Shown here one piece after another: positions 8,978-17,303 of a stretch of 64,000 nt of DNA. Location of the stretch: positions 1 to 64,000 of the forward strand of contig JBCBQC010000014.1 of the NCBI GenBank assembly GCA_039820405.1, given 5' to 3'. Below the pieces are notes generated by a model. That model had not been told where the DNA came from. It saw nothing but the letters and a program-made list of their open reading frames with translations, and searched no databases. This DNA comes from CALLVY01 sp937899855. Its GTDB lineage: Bacteria; Bacteroidota; Bacteroidia; Chitinophagales; Saprospiraceae. The translations under genes and the position numbers were made by a program. The number at the start of each line of letters is the position of its first letter. Positions within the stretch are counted from its first letter, which is position 1.

Positions 8978-11900
8978 ATGATTGCCATGAAAAGCATACC
9001 AGCATTCCTATGCCTCTACCTTGCCCTCACCCTAAGCCTAGCGGCCCAAAGCCCCAATACCTTCCGAGGCGAAGCAGTCGAACTCAGCCCCTCGCAACAG
9101 CAACAAGTGGAAAGCCACAGTTGCGACTACCGGACCTTCCGATTCCCCCTGGCCGACTTTCGGCGTTTTTTACAAAACGAGGCCCAAGGCAGCGCCGGCG
9201 CTACCTGTGAAATACACCTGGGGGAAGACCTCCACTGGTCGGTCAAACTGTGGGAAAACGATTTGCGGAGTCGGGATTTTATCCGTAGCCAAACGGGAGC
9301 GCGGGGCCCGGTGGATGCCCTCAGCCTACGTCCCAACATCAATTACCGGGGCCAGCTCGCGGGGCAGCCCGACAACTGGCTCCGCTGGACGGTGGCCGAT
9401 GATTTCTGGAGTGGCCTAAGTGTGGTGAATGGCGAAAAATACCGGATGGAATCCCTGGGCAATTGGTTGCCCGATGAAGAATTGGCGGACGTCTATATTT
9501 TATACCAGGCCGGTTCGCGTCATTGCGTATCCAACTTGGCAACGAGCTGCTGGTCGCCACACCCGCCAGCGGAAACTCCAGCGGAGATTCCCCTGACCCG
9601 CCAGACGAACGATCCTCCCCAACGCTACCTGGAGCTGGCCGCCGATGTCGATTACGAGTTTTACGAAGATTACGATTTTGACGTCGTACAGGTCGAACAA
9701 ACCATCCAGGCTCGGATCAATGAGATCGATGGGGTGTACCAAAATCAGTTGAACATGGCCGTAATTTTGGTCTACCTCAATATCTGGACGACCCCCAATG
9801 ATCCCTACACCGGCAACAAGGATACGCTTTATTACAACGTCTTTTACCACTGGTTGCGCAACAATCCCTGCGTTCATCGGGATGTGGTTCACCTGTTTTC
9901 GGGACGCGAAGGGCTGGGAGCCAGTGGGGGCGTAAACATCGAGGGGGTGCGTTCGATCTGTGGGGCCCACGACTTTATTGACGCGCAATTTTTTCCCAAC
10001 CAACTCAACGTCTACGCCTGCGGCTGGTCGAGGAATGTGCGGGACGTGGACTCCTGGGAAATTACCGCTCACGAACTAGCTCACAACTTTGGGGTACCCC
10101 ACAATTGTACCAGCTATCTGATGTGTCACAATGCGGGGACCTGTGAATGTGCGGTGGGCATTCCACAGTTTCACCCCAATAGCGTCACGGCCTTTCACCA
10201 GTACCTCAACGGACTCAACGGTGCCTACCCGGAGATCGGTGAATTTGCCAATGACATCTGCCTCACCGAACCCGACCCGGAAGATTTGGCCAACAACGCC
10301 CTAGTCGAGCAGGAGCGCGCCCAAATGGCCCTGGCGGAATTGCCCGGCCCCACTACCTTACCGAATGCCAATGGCAGCACTTACAACTATGGCCAGGCTA
10401 GCTTTAATACGATCCCTCAGTTTACGATCGAAGCTGGGGGCTACCTCCGCATCAACGACCTTGGCCCCACTGGCTACGGCAGCGGCCCCGCCAGCAATCA
10501 GGTTCACTTTGCCGCCAATACGCTGCGTTGTGGTTCCTACATCACGGTCAAGGATGGGGGCTACTTTATCCTGGGCAATGACGACGGGGCGGTCAGCGGT
10601 GGCAACCACGCCACCGTTCGCCTCCGCGAGCATGGAACGATTCGGGTCAAAAAAGGTGGGACCTTACGCCTGGCGCGGGGGTCGCACTTGATCGTCGAAC
10701 CGGGTGCCGAGTTGTGGATTGAAGAGGGGGCAAATATGGAGCTGTGGTGGTCGGAATCCACCATCCAAATTCAGGGGACCCTGAGGATGACCGGGCAGTT
10801 TAATTTTGATGGCAGTGGCTTTTTGCAGTTTGACGAAAACCACGTGATGTACCTACCGGAAGACGGCTTCCGCTTGCACGGCCAGGGGGATCGCTTTTTG
10901 CGCTTGAATAAAAATACCGATTGGCGTTTGCATGACAAGGCCCTCGACTTAAAAAACGGGGCGGTAGAATACGCGGACCACGCTCGGATCAGTGTGGGGG
11001 AAGGCGGTTCGGTATTGGCTCGGCAAGTTGATTTTCAAACTTGGGACAATGGCACCAACAACTACGGGTTTTACGCGGTCGCTTGTACGGACCTCGACTT
11101 TCAGCTTTGTTCCTTTACCGGTTTAGAGGTAGGCATCCAAGCCGCGGAGGTGGCCAGCGATGGGGAGTTGCAGATTTTGTACAGTAATTTTGAGGACTGC
11201 ACCGTCGGCATTTTTGCCTACGACTTTCCAGTGGTGAATGTACAGCACAGCCAATTTACCGGGGCTCCAAACAGCTTTGCCGCGGTACTGGCCGAACGGG
11301 TGGATTTGCTGGGCTTGGTATCTTGTCGGGTGGAGGATTATCCCACGGGCGATTTGCCCAGTGGAGCACTCAACCTACGCGAGGTAGAACGGGCAACGCT
11401 CACCGGTACGGACTTGCTTGATAATCGGGTAGGGGCCTCCCTGTTTCAGGTGCTCGACTTCGACGTCTGGGGTGGCCGGATCAGTGGCAGCGATTTGGGC
11501 ATTTACCTACTACCGGGTGAGCTGGACGTCAACCGGACAAAAGTTGCCTTGCGTGAGGGGGCTACTGTCGATGATAACGCTGTTGGTATCCTAGTAGAAA
11601 AAGGGGGGGTCGATGTCCAAGGACCCTACGGTACCGTGCTGATGGATTGTGCGACTTTGGACAACAATGGCGTCGGGATACAGGGAGAAGACGTAGCACT
11701 TGAGATTGATGCTTACGCGCATTGCAATTGTAGCGATCCGGCCCAAGCCAATCCCAATACCTTACTTAAAGACGAGCAAAATATCCTGGGTTCCCTACTG
11801 TTCGATATTTGTTACCGGGACTTGGCGGGATCGTTCAATTTGATTGCGGCGCGGGGCAATTATTGGGGCAGCGCTTTGCCTCAGGTTAATGAGGACTATC

Positions 11901-12292
11901 GGTTCCGAGTCAATTCCAGCGACGGTCCTTGTGTGGGGGCCAGTGACTTGCTGTTGTGGGCGGGCAGCCCGGTGGCGGTTGCGCCGGTGGCTTGTAACCA
12001 TGGGGACGGGCCGGATCGACCACGAGCTACAGATCGCAACTCCGCCGCGGATAGTGGTGCCATGGAATTGCAGCTATTTCCCAATCCCACGAACAGCAGT
12101 TGTCGCATTACGGCTCCCTGGTCGGTCTTCCATTGGCGCGTATACAACACCAAGGGGGAAGAATGGGGGGCGGGACGGGCCCACACCTCCTTGGACTTGG
12201 GCGTGGCGGACTGGCCCGCAGGCTTGTATTGGGTGGAGCTTTGGCATCCGCTAAGCGAGGAGCGAGCGATTGCTCCGATGATTGTTTATTAG
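8978..12292 (+). CDS. Secreted M12-type zinc metalloprotease with beta-helix region and T9SS sorting domain
   Basis: An 1104-residue exported protein. A signal peptide covers about residues 1-23 (an in-frame ATG at 8987 gives a start three residues later). The catalytic domain carries HELAHNFGVPH at residues 365-375, the HExxHxxGxxH zinc site of reprolysin-like metzincins, followed by a cysteine-rich MCHNAGTCEC stretch. Residues of about 450-950 contain short repeating strands rich in Gly, Asn and Val that look like a right-handed parallel beta-helix. The C-terminus from about 1027 (LQLFPNPTNSSCRI onward, ending in WPAGLYWVEL) is a T9SS type A sorting domain. The protein should be secreted through type IX secretion and displayed or released. 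Its substrate is unknown. Confidence 0.88.
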   Translation: MIAMKSIPAFLCLYLALTLSLAAQSPNTFRGEAVELSPSQQQQVESHSCDYRTFRFPLADFRRFLQNEAQGSAGATCEIHLGEDLHWSVKLWENDLRSRDFIRSQTGARGPVDALSLRPNINYRGQLAGQPDNWLRWTVADDFWSGLSVVNGEKYRMESLGNWLPDEELADVYILYQAGSRHCVSNLATSCWSPHPPAETPAEIPLTRQTNDPPQRYLELAADVDYEFYEDYDFDVVQVEQTIQARINEIDGVYQNQLNMAVILVYLNIWTTPNDPYTGNKDTLYYNVFYHWLRNNPCVHRDVVHLFSGREGLGASGGVNIEGVRSICGAHDFIDAQFFPNQLNVYACGWSRNVRDVDSWEITAHELAHNFGVPHNCTSYLMCHNAGTCECAVGIPQFHPNSVTAFHQYLNGLNGAYPEIGEFANDICLTEPDPEDLANNALVEQERAQMALAELPGPTTLPNANGSTYNYGQASFNTIPQFTIEAGGYLRINDLGPTGYGSGPASNQVHFAANTLRCGSYITVKDGGYFILGNDDGAVSGGNHATVRLREHGTIRVKKGGTLRLARGSHLIVEPGAELWIEEGANMELWWSESTIQIQGTLRMTGQFNFDGSGFLQFDENHVMYLPEDGFRLHGQGDRFLRLNKNTDWRLHDKALDLKNGAVEYADHARISVGEGGSVLARQVDFQTWDNGTNNYGFYAVACTDLDFQLCSFTGLEVGIQAAEVASDGELQILYSNFEDCTVGIFAYDFPVVNVQHSQFTGAPNSFAAVLAERVDLLGLVSCRVEDYPTGDLPSGALNLREVERATLTGTDLLDNRVGASLFQVLDFDVWGGRISGSDLGIYLLPGELDVNRTKVALREGATVDDNAVGILVEKGGVDVQGPYGTVLMDCATLDNNGVGIQGEDVALEIDAYAHCNCSDPAQANPNTLLKDEQNILGSLLFDICYRDLAGSFNLIAARGNYWGSALPQVNEDYRFRVNSSDGPCVGASDLLLWAGSPVAVAPVACNHGDGPDRPRATDRNSAADSGAMELQLFPNPTNSSCRITAPWSVFHWRVYNTKGEEWGAGRAHTSLDLGVADWPAGLYWVELWHPLSEERAIAPMIVY

Positions 12293-12314
12293 AAGCCAAT
12301 TCAAAATGTTTTCG

Positions 12315-12339
12315 GCGGTGAGGGGAAGCTCCTCACCGC
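12315..12339 (+). terminator. Hairpin after the metalloprotease gene
   Basis: GCGGTGAGG at 12315-12323 pairs with CCTCACCGC at 12331-12339 around a 7-base loop, 22 bases after the stop codon. There is no strong T tract, so it may be a weak terminator or a 3' stabilising hairpin. Confidence 0.5.
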
Positions 12340-12405
12340 TAAACTTAACCCTAAGTTAACAAGGCTCCATCAACCCTTCCCAACAAGGAATGTTTGAGGT
12401 ACAGT

Positions 12406-12419
12406 TGTCAATTTTGACA
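12406..12419. promoter_or_regulatory. Palindrome upstream of lipoprotein 1
   Basis: TGTCAATTTTGACA is a 6-bp dyad with a 2-base spacer and ends 24 bases before the start codon. The paralogous gene has TGCCAATATTGGCA at the same distance. The outer-arm change T to C is matched by A to G in the other arm, which suggests selection on the dyad. A DNA-binding operator is more likely than a hairpin because the loop would be only two bases. Confidence 0.55.
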
Positions 12420-12442
12420 GCCGTTTCTAAATCATTTTCCCA

Positions 12443-13090
12443 ATGCAACGCTTTACCCTGCTAGCCAGCATGGCTGTTCTGTTTATGGTCCTCAGTGGAT
12501 GTGAAAAGTCTGATCTGAGTCCCACTCCCGCTCCCGAGCTCACCGAAAATACGACCACCAAATCCAGTTTCCGCCACCAATTCACCGGTGCCGAAATGGA
12601 CCAGATGGTCGCGGAGTACACCGGCGAATCCGTCGATGGATTGACCGAAGAGGAGAAGTTCCGCATCATGGCCGAAGTCCGCTTTGAACAGCTGACCGGT
12701 CGCAAGCGCGAAGTCAACGACACCCAGGTCGGCGAGGCCGCCTACCGGGGTCCCAACGATTGGATCGCCTACGCCATTACCAAATTGAAGCAAACCGCCA
12801 CCACGCCCGATAGCGACGCCATCTTCGTTGATGACGCTGATGTCAGTACGGTGGGCATCATCAATTTGCGCGCCGATGCGGGCTACTCCGAGGCCATCCC
12901 CGTCAACTACTTTCAGATTTACAGCTTTGCCTACGTTTTGAACGACAACTCGATTGTAAACTTCGACACCCAGAACTTCTTCAATTACACCTGTAATGGA
13001 GAGGATTTTACCTTCGCTGTCCGCTCCCGGGCCAGCTTGTTTACCAATGGTGCCACCTCTACGATCGCCTCGCTGCGTTGTCAGGACTAG
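12443..13090 (+). CDS. Lipoprotein of unknown function, tandem paralogue 1
   Basis: A 215-residue protein with a lipoprotein signal peptide: MQRFTLLASM, a hydrophobic core and the lipobox LSGC with cysteine at residue 20. No known domain is recognised. It is closely similar along its whole length to the next gene, including the blocks FRHQFTGAEMDQMV, LTEEEKFRIMA, RFEQLTGRK and NDWIAYAITK. After the lipobox comes a linker and then a mixed region with a probable soluble fold ending in two cysteines. It is probably anchored to the outer or inner membrane. The tandem arrangement and similar leaders show a recent local duplication. Confidence 0.8.
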   Translation: MQRFTLLASMAVLFMVLSGCEKSDLSPTPAPELTENTTTKSSFRHQFTGAEMDQMVAEYTGESVDGLTEEEKFRIMAEVRFEQLTGRKREVNDTQVGEAAYRGPNDWIAYAITKLKQTATTPDSDAIFVDDADVSTVGIINLRADAGYSEAIPVNYFQIYSFAYVLNDNSIVNFDTQNFFNYTCNGEDFTFAVRSRASLFTNGATSTIASLRCQD

Positions 13091-13327
13091 GCGAGTCCGT
13101 ACCGCCAATTAAGCTGGTGGAAGCCAGCTGAGCGGTGGTATGACCTACCATTAGGCAGTAGCCACGCTAAGGGGCTGCTGTCTTTGCCGTTGTGGAAATC
13201 AGTGAACAATTAATGTGTTTGGGACTGCTTACGAATAGCTAGATACTGGCCTCCCTGCCTGGCGCAACCCCGGACTTTAACAAAATCCATTCAACCCTTT
13301 GTGCTTCGGGCTGTTTCCCTTAGCACC

Positions 13328-13341
13328 TGCCAATATTGGCA
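13328..13341. promoter_or_regulatory. Palindrome upstream of lipoprotein 2
   Basis: TGCCAATATTGGCA is a perfect 14-base palindrome and ends 24 bases before the start codon at 13365. It is the counterpart of the site at 12406-12419, with one compensatory pair change. Confidence 0.55.
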
Positions 13342-13364
13342 AAGTACCTTAAATCATTTCCCCA

Positions 13365-14030
13365 ATGAAACGTTTTACCCTGCTCGCCAGCATGGCTGCG
13401 CTGTTTATGGTACTCACCGGATGCGACAAGTCCGACTTGAGTCCCACCCTCACTCCCGAACTCACCGAAACCACTCCGACCGAATCCCATTTTCGCCACC
13501 AATTTACTGGTGCCGAGATGGATCAGATGGTCTCTGAATTTACCGGCGAACCCGTCGACGACCTGACCGAAGAGGAGAAATTCCGCATCATGGCCGATGT
13601 CCGCTTCGAACAACTGACCGGGCGCAAACCCAAAAGTAACAATGGCCCTACCGAAGCGGCGGCCTACCGAGGCGAAAACGATTGGATCGCCTACGCCATC
13701 ACCAAGATCAAACAGACGGCTACCACGCCCGACAGCGAGGCCATCTTCATCGATGATGCTGACGTCAGTACCGTTGGGATCATTAATCTGAATGCCAATG
13801 CAAACTACTCCGAATCCGCTCCCATTGACTATTTCCAGATTTACAGTTTTGCCTACGTCCTGAACAATGGTACCATCGTTGATTTCGATAACCAGAATTT
13901 CTTTAATTACACGTGTGACGGAATTAATTTTGCCTTGAGTATTTTCTCCTCCGCTACCCTAAACACCTCCGGTGCTACCACTACCCTCGCCCTGCTTTTT
14001 TGTCGATTTGAAATATTTACCGATTTCTGA
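13365..14030 (+). CDS. Lipoprotein of unknown function, tandem paralogue 2
   Basis: A 221-residue paralogue of the preceding gene. The signal peptide ends in the lipobox LTGC (MKRFTLLASM start). The core blocks are the same (FRHQFTGAEMDQMV, TEEEKFRIMADVRFEQLTGR, NDWIAYAITKIKQTATTPDS). It differs mostly in the charged linker after residue 88 and in the last 30 residues, where a short hydrophobic tail ends in CRFEIFTDF. The upstream bases, AAATCATTT plus CCCCAATG, are conserved with the first copy, so the duplication included the promoter region. Function is unknown. Confidence 0.8.
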   Translation: MKRFTLLASMAALFMVLTGCDKSDLSPTLTPELTETTPTESHFRHQFTGAEMDQMVSEFTGEPVDDLTEEEKFRIMADVRFEQLTGRKPKSNNGPTEAAAYRGENDWIAYAITKIKQTATTPDSEAIFIDDADVSTVGIINLNANANYSESAPIDYFQIYSFAYVLNNGTIVDFDNQNFFNYTCDGINFALSIFSSATLNTSGATTTLALLFCRFEIFTDF

Positions 14031-14275
14031 TCGAAGCTCGTCCAGCTGCTGCTAGCGCAGTATCAGCGTCAATGGCCCCGCATCCCCTTAGCCATTGGTG
14101 CTGTTTGCTTTTGCTAAAGCAAGGGGACAACTCCCATTCATTGAAAAATAAAGTTGTATTTTACCAAAAAAAGGATGCTAAGACCCCTGGAAATAGGATA
14201 CCCGGACTACAATCAGTCGAATTATGCTGCCTCCTTAGATTTTGCATCGATGACGATCAATAGTTTGGATAAAAG

Positions 14276-15199
14276 ATGAACCTCCCCCCGCCCACCCGTG
14301 CCGAACGCTGGACCGCCTGCCTCCTCGCCGGCGCCATTGGCGATGCCTGGGGCAGCGGCTACGAAAACCAAACTCCCCCCGACCCCCACTTGTACCACTG
14401 GGGCCCAGCCCCCCCCAGCGTCGATCCCCCCTGGCAAATCACCGACGATACCCAACTCACCCTCGCCACCGCCGAAGCCCTCTTCCCACCGGCTGCCCTG
14501 ACGGTCGAACGCGTCGTCCAATCCTATCTCCAACTGTTCCGCAGCCGCCGCTTGCGGGGACTGGGGGCCAGTACCCTCCGGGCCCTCCGCGATTTGGATG
14601 CGGGCATCCACTGGTCGCAATCCGGTCGTCAGGGCGAATACGCCGCTGGCAACGGCGCCGCCATGCGCATCGCGCCCCTGGCCTTTGTCGAATCCCTCTC
14701 GCCCGATCTTTTTCGCGACCTCTGTTGCCTTACCCACCGCAACGACGAAGCCTACCTCGGTGCCCGCGCCATCTACCGCACCCTACGCCTCCTCCTCACC
14801 CCGGACGGGACCGGGATGGAAAACATTTTCACCCACCTCCTCGATGAACTCCCCGATAGCCGCCTCCGCGATCGCCTCGCCACCATCGCCTCACAATTGA
14901 CTACGGCTACCATCCACGACATTGCCCAATTAGGATGTGATGCCTACGTTGTACATTCGGTTCCGCTGGCGCTCTTTGCGGCCACCCAGGCCCAAGTATT
15001 GGGGCTGGAGGAAATGTTTCGTCAACTGATTGCGGTGGGGGGAGATACGGATACCAACTGCTCGCTGGCGGGGCAGATAGTGGGTACTTGGCTTGGGCCC
15101 CGGGCGATTCCCCCCGCCCTGTTGGACCGCCTGCGGGAATTACCCGACTACGACTGGCTGGCCCGCATCGCGGCACAAGGCGCCAGCCTCGGCGATTGA
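14276..15199 (+). CDS. ADP-ribosylglycohydrolase family protein
   Basis: A 307-residue member of the DraG/ARH family, which removes ADP-ribose from proteins, nucleic acids or small molecules. The N-terminal GAIGDAWGSGYE, the DDTQLTLATAEAL motif near residue 60 and the C-terminal GGDTDTNCSLAGQI are the metal-binding signatures (two magnesium or manganese sites). The length is typical and there is no signal peptide, so the protein is cytoplasmic. It has no partner ADP-ribosyltransferase next to it. A diverged copy of its last 32 codons and the bases just after its stop codon lies at 15900-16006, behind a decayed toxin-like cassette. The precise substrate cannot be told from sequence. Confidence 0.9.
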   Translation: MNLPPPTRAERWTACLLAGAIGDAWGSGYENQTPPDPHLYHWGPAPPSVDPPWQITDDTQLTLATAEALFPPAALTVERVVQSYLQLFRSRRLRGLGASTLRALRDLDAGIHWSQSGRQGEYAAGNGAAMRIAPLAFVESLSPDLFRDLCCLTHRNDEAYLGARAIYRTLRLLLTPDGTGMENIFTHLLDELPDSRLRDRLATIASQLTTATIHDIAQLGCDAYVVHSVPLALFAATQAQVLGLEEMFRQLIAVGGDTDTNCSLAGQIVGTWLGPRAIPPALLDRLRELPDYDWLARIAAQGASLGD

Positions 15200-15204
15200 C
15201 GGAG

Positions 15205-15225
15205 GGATATTTTTGAGATGGCTTC
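15205..15225 (-). repeat. MITE end remnant
   Basis: GATATTTTTGAGATGGCTTC plus one base upstream matches the terminal 21 bases of the MITE (copy at 1-63), followed by TA at 15226-15227. Only this end remains, directly after the glycohydrolase gene, so the element was truncated by a deletion or rearrangement. Confidence 0.65.
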
Positions 15226-15319
15226 TACTCATCTGCGGGTCAAAACAAAATTGTATGCTAATTTTATTTTAGGTATCTTGAAAATCGACAATTTGGAATC
15301 ACCCAAATCTAAACGTGTT

Positions 15320-15604
15320 ATGACCTTACCCAGCTATTTATTTTGGGACGTAGACGTAAGTTCATTGGACTTGGAGAAAAATGCAAGATTTATTATCCAT
15401 CGGGTCATTCAAAAGGGCTCGTTAAGGGATTGGTGCCTCATTAAAAATAAATATGGTACCCCCCGAATTCGGGAAGAAATATTGATGGTCAGGGATTTAG
15501 ATGATAAGACACTCCACTTTTTTAGCGTCTATTTTGGAATTAATAAAGATCGTTTTCGATGCTACACTATGAAACAATCGATCCCCAAACACTACAACTA
15601 TTAA
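15320..15604 (+). CDS. DUF6922-type small protein, probable partner of the AbiEii gene
   Basis: A 94-residue protein starting MTLPSYLFWDVDVSSLD, which matches my recollection of the DUF6922 family (LPxYLFWDVD at the start, then a helical region with a KYGTPRIREEIL-type segment). An upstream in-frame ATG at 15218 would add 34 residues, but its first codons lie in the MITE remnant, so the internal start is preferred. The gene overlaps the broken AbiEii-type nucleotidyltransferase that begins at 15559. This order is common in Bacteroidota and suggests an antitoxin or regulator role, though that is an inference. Codon use is AT-richer than in the neighbours, which points to horizontal transfer. 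Confidence 0.65.
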   Translation: MTLPSYLFWDVDVSSLDLEKNARFIIHRVIQKGSLRDWCLIKNKYGTPRIREEILMVRDLDDKTLHFFSVYFGINKDRFRCYTMKQSIPKHYNY

Positions 15605-15889
15605 GGACACTTCAAAATATTGATGACCTCAATGACTCCTTACTCGTAGGCGGCACGGCGCTCGCCCTGCAACTTGGCCATAGAATTTCCATTGATCTGG
15701 ATCTCTTTTCCTCAATTATTTGATTTTTACCGTTTCAAGTATCCTGATGGCAACAGCTTCTTAGTCTTCAAAAGTCTTGTTTATTTTGAAGATGCAGAAC
15801 TAGAGCCAATGCCAAGAATGATTGTCCCAATTGATTGGGAAGAGATCAAGAAGCGGATCATATTTGAAGTCAAGACCCACTTTCCTTAG
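15559..15889 (+). pseudogene. AbiEii/AbiGII-type nucleotidyltransferase, internally deleted
   Basis: The N-terminal fragment (ATG at 15559, stop at 15721) reads MLHYETIDPQTLQLL and then GGTALALQLGHRISIDLDLF. This is the nucleotide-binding GGT...DLD motif of AbiEii/MenA-like toxins. The C-terminal fragment continues from about 15715 in another frame with FDFYRFKYPDGNSFLVFKSL and ends in a DWEEIKKRI helix at 15889, like the family's C-terminus. About 100 residues of the usual 200 to 270 are missing and the frames do not match, so the enzyme should be inactive. It overlaps the DUF6922 gene by 46 bases. Confidence 0.75.
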
Positions 15890-15899
15890 TCTCTGTTAC

Positions 15900-15998
15900 G
15901 CAACCATCCCATCCGCCTTGCTGGACCACCTCCAGGAATTGCCCAATTACGGCTGGCTGATCCTTACTGTGACTTGGAACACCAGCCTTGGTGACTGA
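15900..15998 (+). pseudogene. Fragment duplicating the 3' end of the ADP-ribosylglycohydrolase gene
   Basis: The 32 codons ATIPSALLDHLQELPNYGWL...NTSLGD and their stop correspond to AIPPALLDRLRELPDYDWL...GASLGD at the end of the gene at 14276-15199. The next bases, CGGAGG, also match. Only the 3' end is present, with no upstream portion. It is a remnant of a tandem duplication or of an insertion that split the locus. Confidence 0.75.
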
Positions 15999-16035
15999 CG
16001 GAGGATGTTCCTCATACCGCTTGCTAAACGAACAC

Positions 16036-16527
16036 TCAACGGGGCAACCGTACCTCCGGGTCGCGGCGTTCGATGGCCGCCAGCAGTTCCCGTCGCAGTC
16101 TTTGCTCCACAAAATGATAGTAGATGCCGATGCCCATGAGTAGCCACAGGGCCGTATTGAAGGCAAAGCGCCAAATGGAAAAAGACAGGCCGTTGAAGAG
16201 GTAATTGAGGATCATCAGACCGACGAGTAGGAAGGGAATTAGGAGGGCCACCAAACGGAGCCACTTAAACAATCGACCACAGCCCACCAGTACTGCTGCC
16301 AGGATTAAGCGCTCCAGTACGATGACGATGGGGGCCGATGGCTCCATCAAAAAATAAACGAGGACGGGGTAAAATACCGCCGCCGCCATGAGGTAGAGGG
16401 ACAGCCGGGCCCGCTGCAAGTGACCGAGGGCTTGTTCGTGTTGCCAACTGCGGCCCGCCAGTGTACCGAGAAATTTGACGGCTTTGAGGTCAACTTCGTG
16501 AAAGGAGTCGTCGAGGATGGGTTTCAT
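16036..16527 (-). CDS. Membrane protein of unknown function, four predicted helices
   Basis: A 163-residue protein with an N-terminal soluble stretch (MKPILDDSFHEVDLKAVKF) followed by four hydrophobic segments at roughly residues 42-62, 68-86, 90-110 and 118-137. It ends in a basic, arginine-rich tail that should stay in the cytoplasm. No domain is recognised. It is transcribed away from the decayed patch and in the same direction as the next two minus-strand genes, separated from the closest one by 71 bases. Confidence 0.65.
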   Translation of the reverse strand: MKPILDDSFHEVDLKAVKFLGTLAGRSWQHEQALGHLQRARLSLYLMAAAVFYPVLVYFLMEPSAPIVIVLERLILAAVLVGCGRLFKWLRLVALLIPFLLVGLMILNYLFNGLSFSIWRFAFNTALWLLMGIGIYYHFVEQRLRRELLAAIERRDPEVRLPR

Positions 16528-16598
16528 ACTTTATACTTTGTACAGGTGAAGAGGGGCGGAAAAATAGTCCCGTTAAATGGCCCCTCCGTGGCCCGCGA

Positions 16599-17237
16599 TT
16601 ATTCTGTAATTCGGATCACGGTACTTTCCCTTTCGTAGCTTTCTCCCGTCGACAAATCGAGCTTCACCCGGACCTGAAATTCTTCTCTGGCCTCCGGGGC
16701 TTTTTTTAATTCCAGGAATAGGAACTCCGCATTGACGGCCGTGGAATCCCGCTCCAAATAGGTATCGAGGTCGACGACTTCGTCGCCGAGGTTGACTTGG
16801 AAAAATTCGTTGATCGTATCATTGGCGGCGTGCTGTTCGTCAAAGTCGTAGAGGGTGGTGATGGTGATGTTGTCCAACACTTCGTCCATCGAGCCCTTCC
16901 AGCCATTTTCGATACAGGTACAGGCCAGGGCCTCGTTCATCAGGGAAAAATTCCAACGGGGTTGGGGCGCGTCGATCCGAGAGTAGTAGCTGACGAAGTA
17001 GGAGAGGGTCAGGTTGAGGTAGTCGTCAAAGACCACGCCCTGGCCGGGGGCAATGGCGATTTGGCAGCAGTCTTCCACGCGGGCGTTGTGGGTGAGGTCA
17101 AAGCCGGTGATGTCAAAATATTCGCCGAACAGGGTAGGGCAGTTGCAAACCGAATCGTCGTCCAGGTCACAATTTTGAAAGCTGATGCTAAAACCGATCG
17201 CCAAAAATAAGGTCAGCACAATCGTCTTGAAGTTCAT
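16599..17237 (-). CDS. Exported hypothetical protein, DUF5034-like
   Basis: A 212-residue protein from the start MNFKTIVLTLFLAIGFSIS; an ATG seven codons upstream exists but extends a normal signal peptide awkwardly. The sequence after the signal has NCDLDDDSVCNCP, then YFDITGFDL, and several cysteine pairs (EDCC, ACTC). A possible lipid-attachment cysteine lies in FQNC but lacks a canonical lipobox. The arrangement resembles small Bacteroidota exported proteins of the DUF5034 type; this is a tentative match. The function is unknown. Confidence 0.6.
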   Translation of the reverse strand: MNFKTIVLTLFLAIGFSISFQNCDLDDDSVCNCPTLFGEYFDITGFDLTHNARVEDCCQIAIAPGQGVVFDDYLNLTLSYFVSYYSRIDAPQPRWNFSLMNEALACTCIENGWKGSMDEVLDNITITTLYDFDEQHAANDTINEFFQVNLGDEVVDLDTYLERDSTAVNAEFLFLELKKAPEAREEFQVRVKLDLSTGESYERESTVIRITE

Positions 17238-17303
17238 ATCCTTTTGATTTACCGTCAAAAACGCGGTTCCAATACCCGCTGGTCGTGTGCGTTATCGTAA
17301 AAG

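Noticed and set aside
15218..15319. Longer start for the DUF6922 protein at 15218
   Set aside because: The start codon and first codons are in the MITE remnant, and the family begins at the LPSYLFWDVD region soon after 15320.
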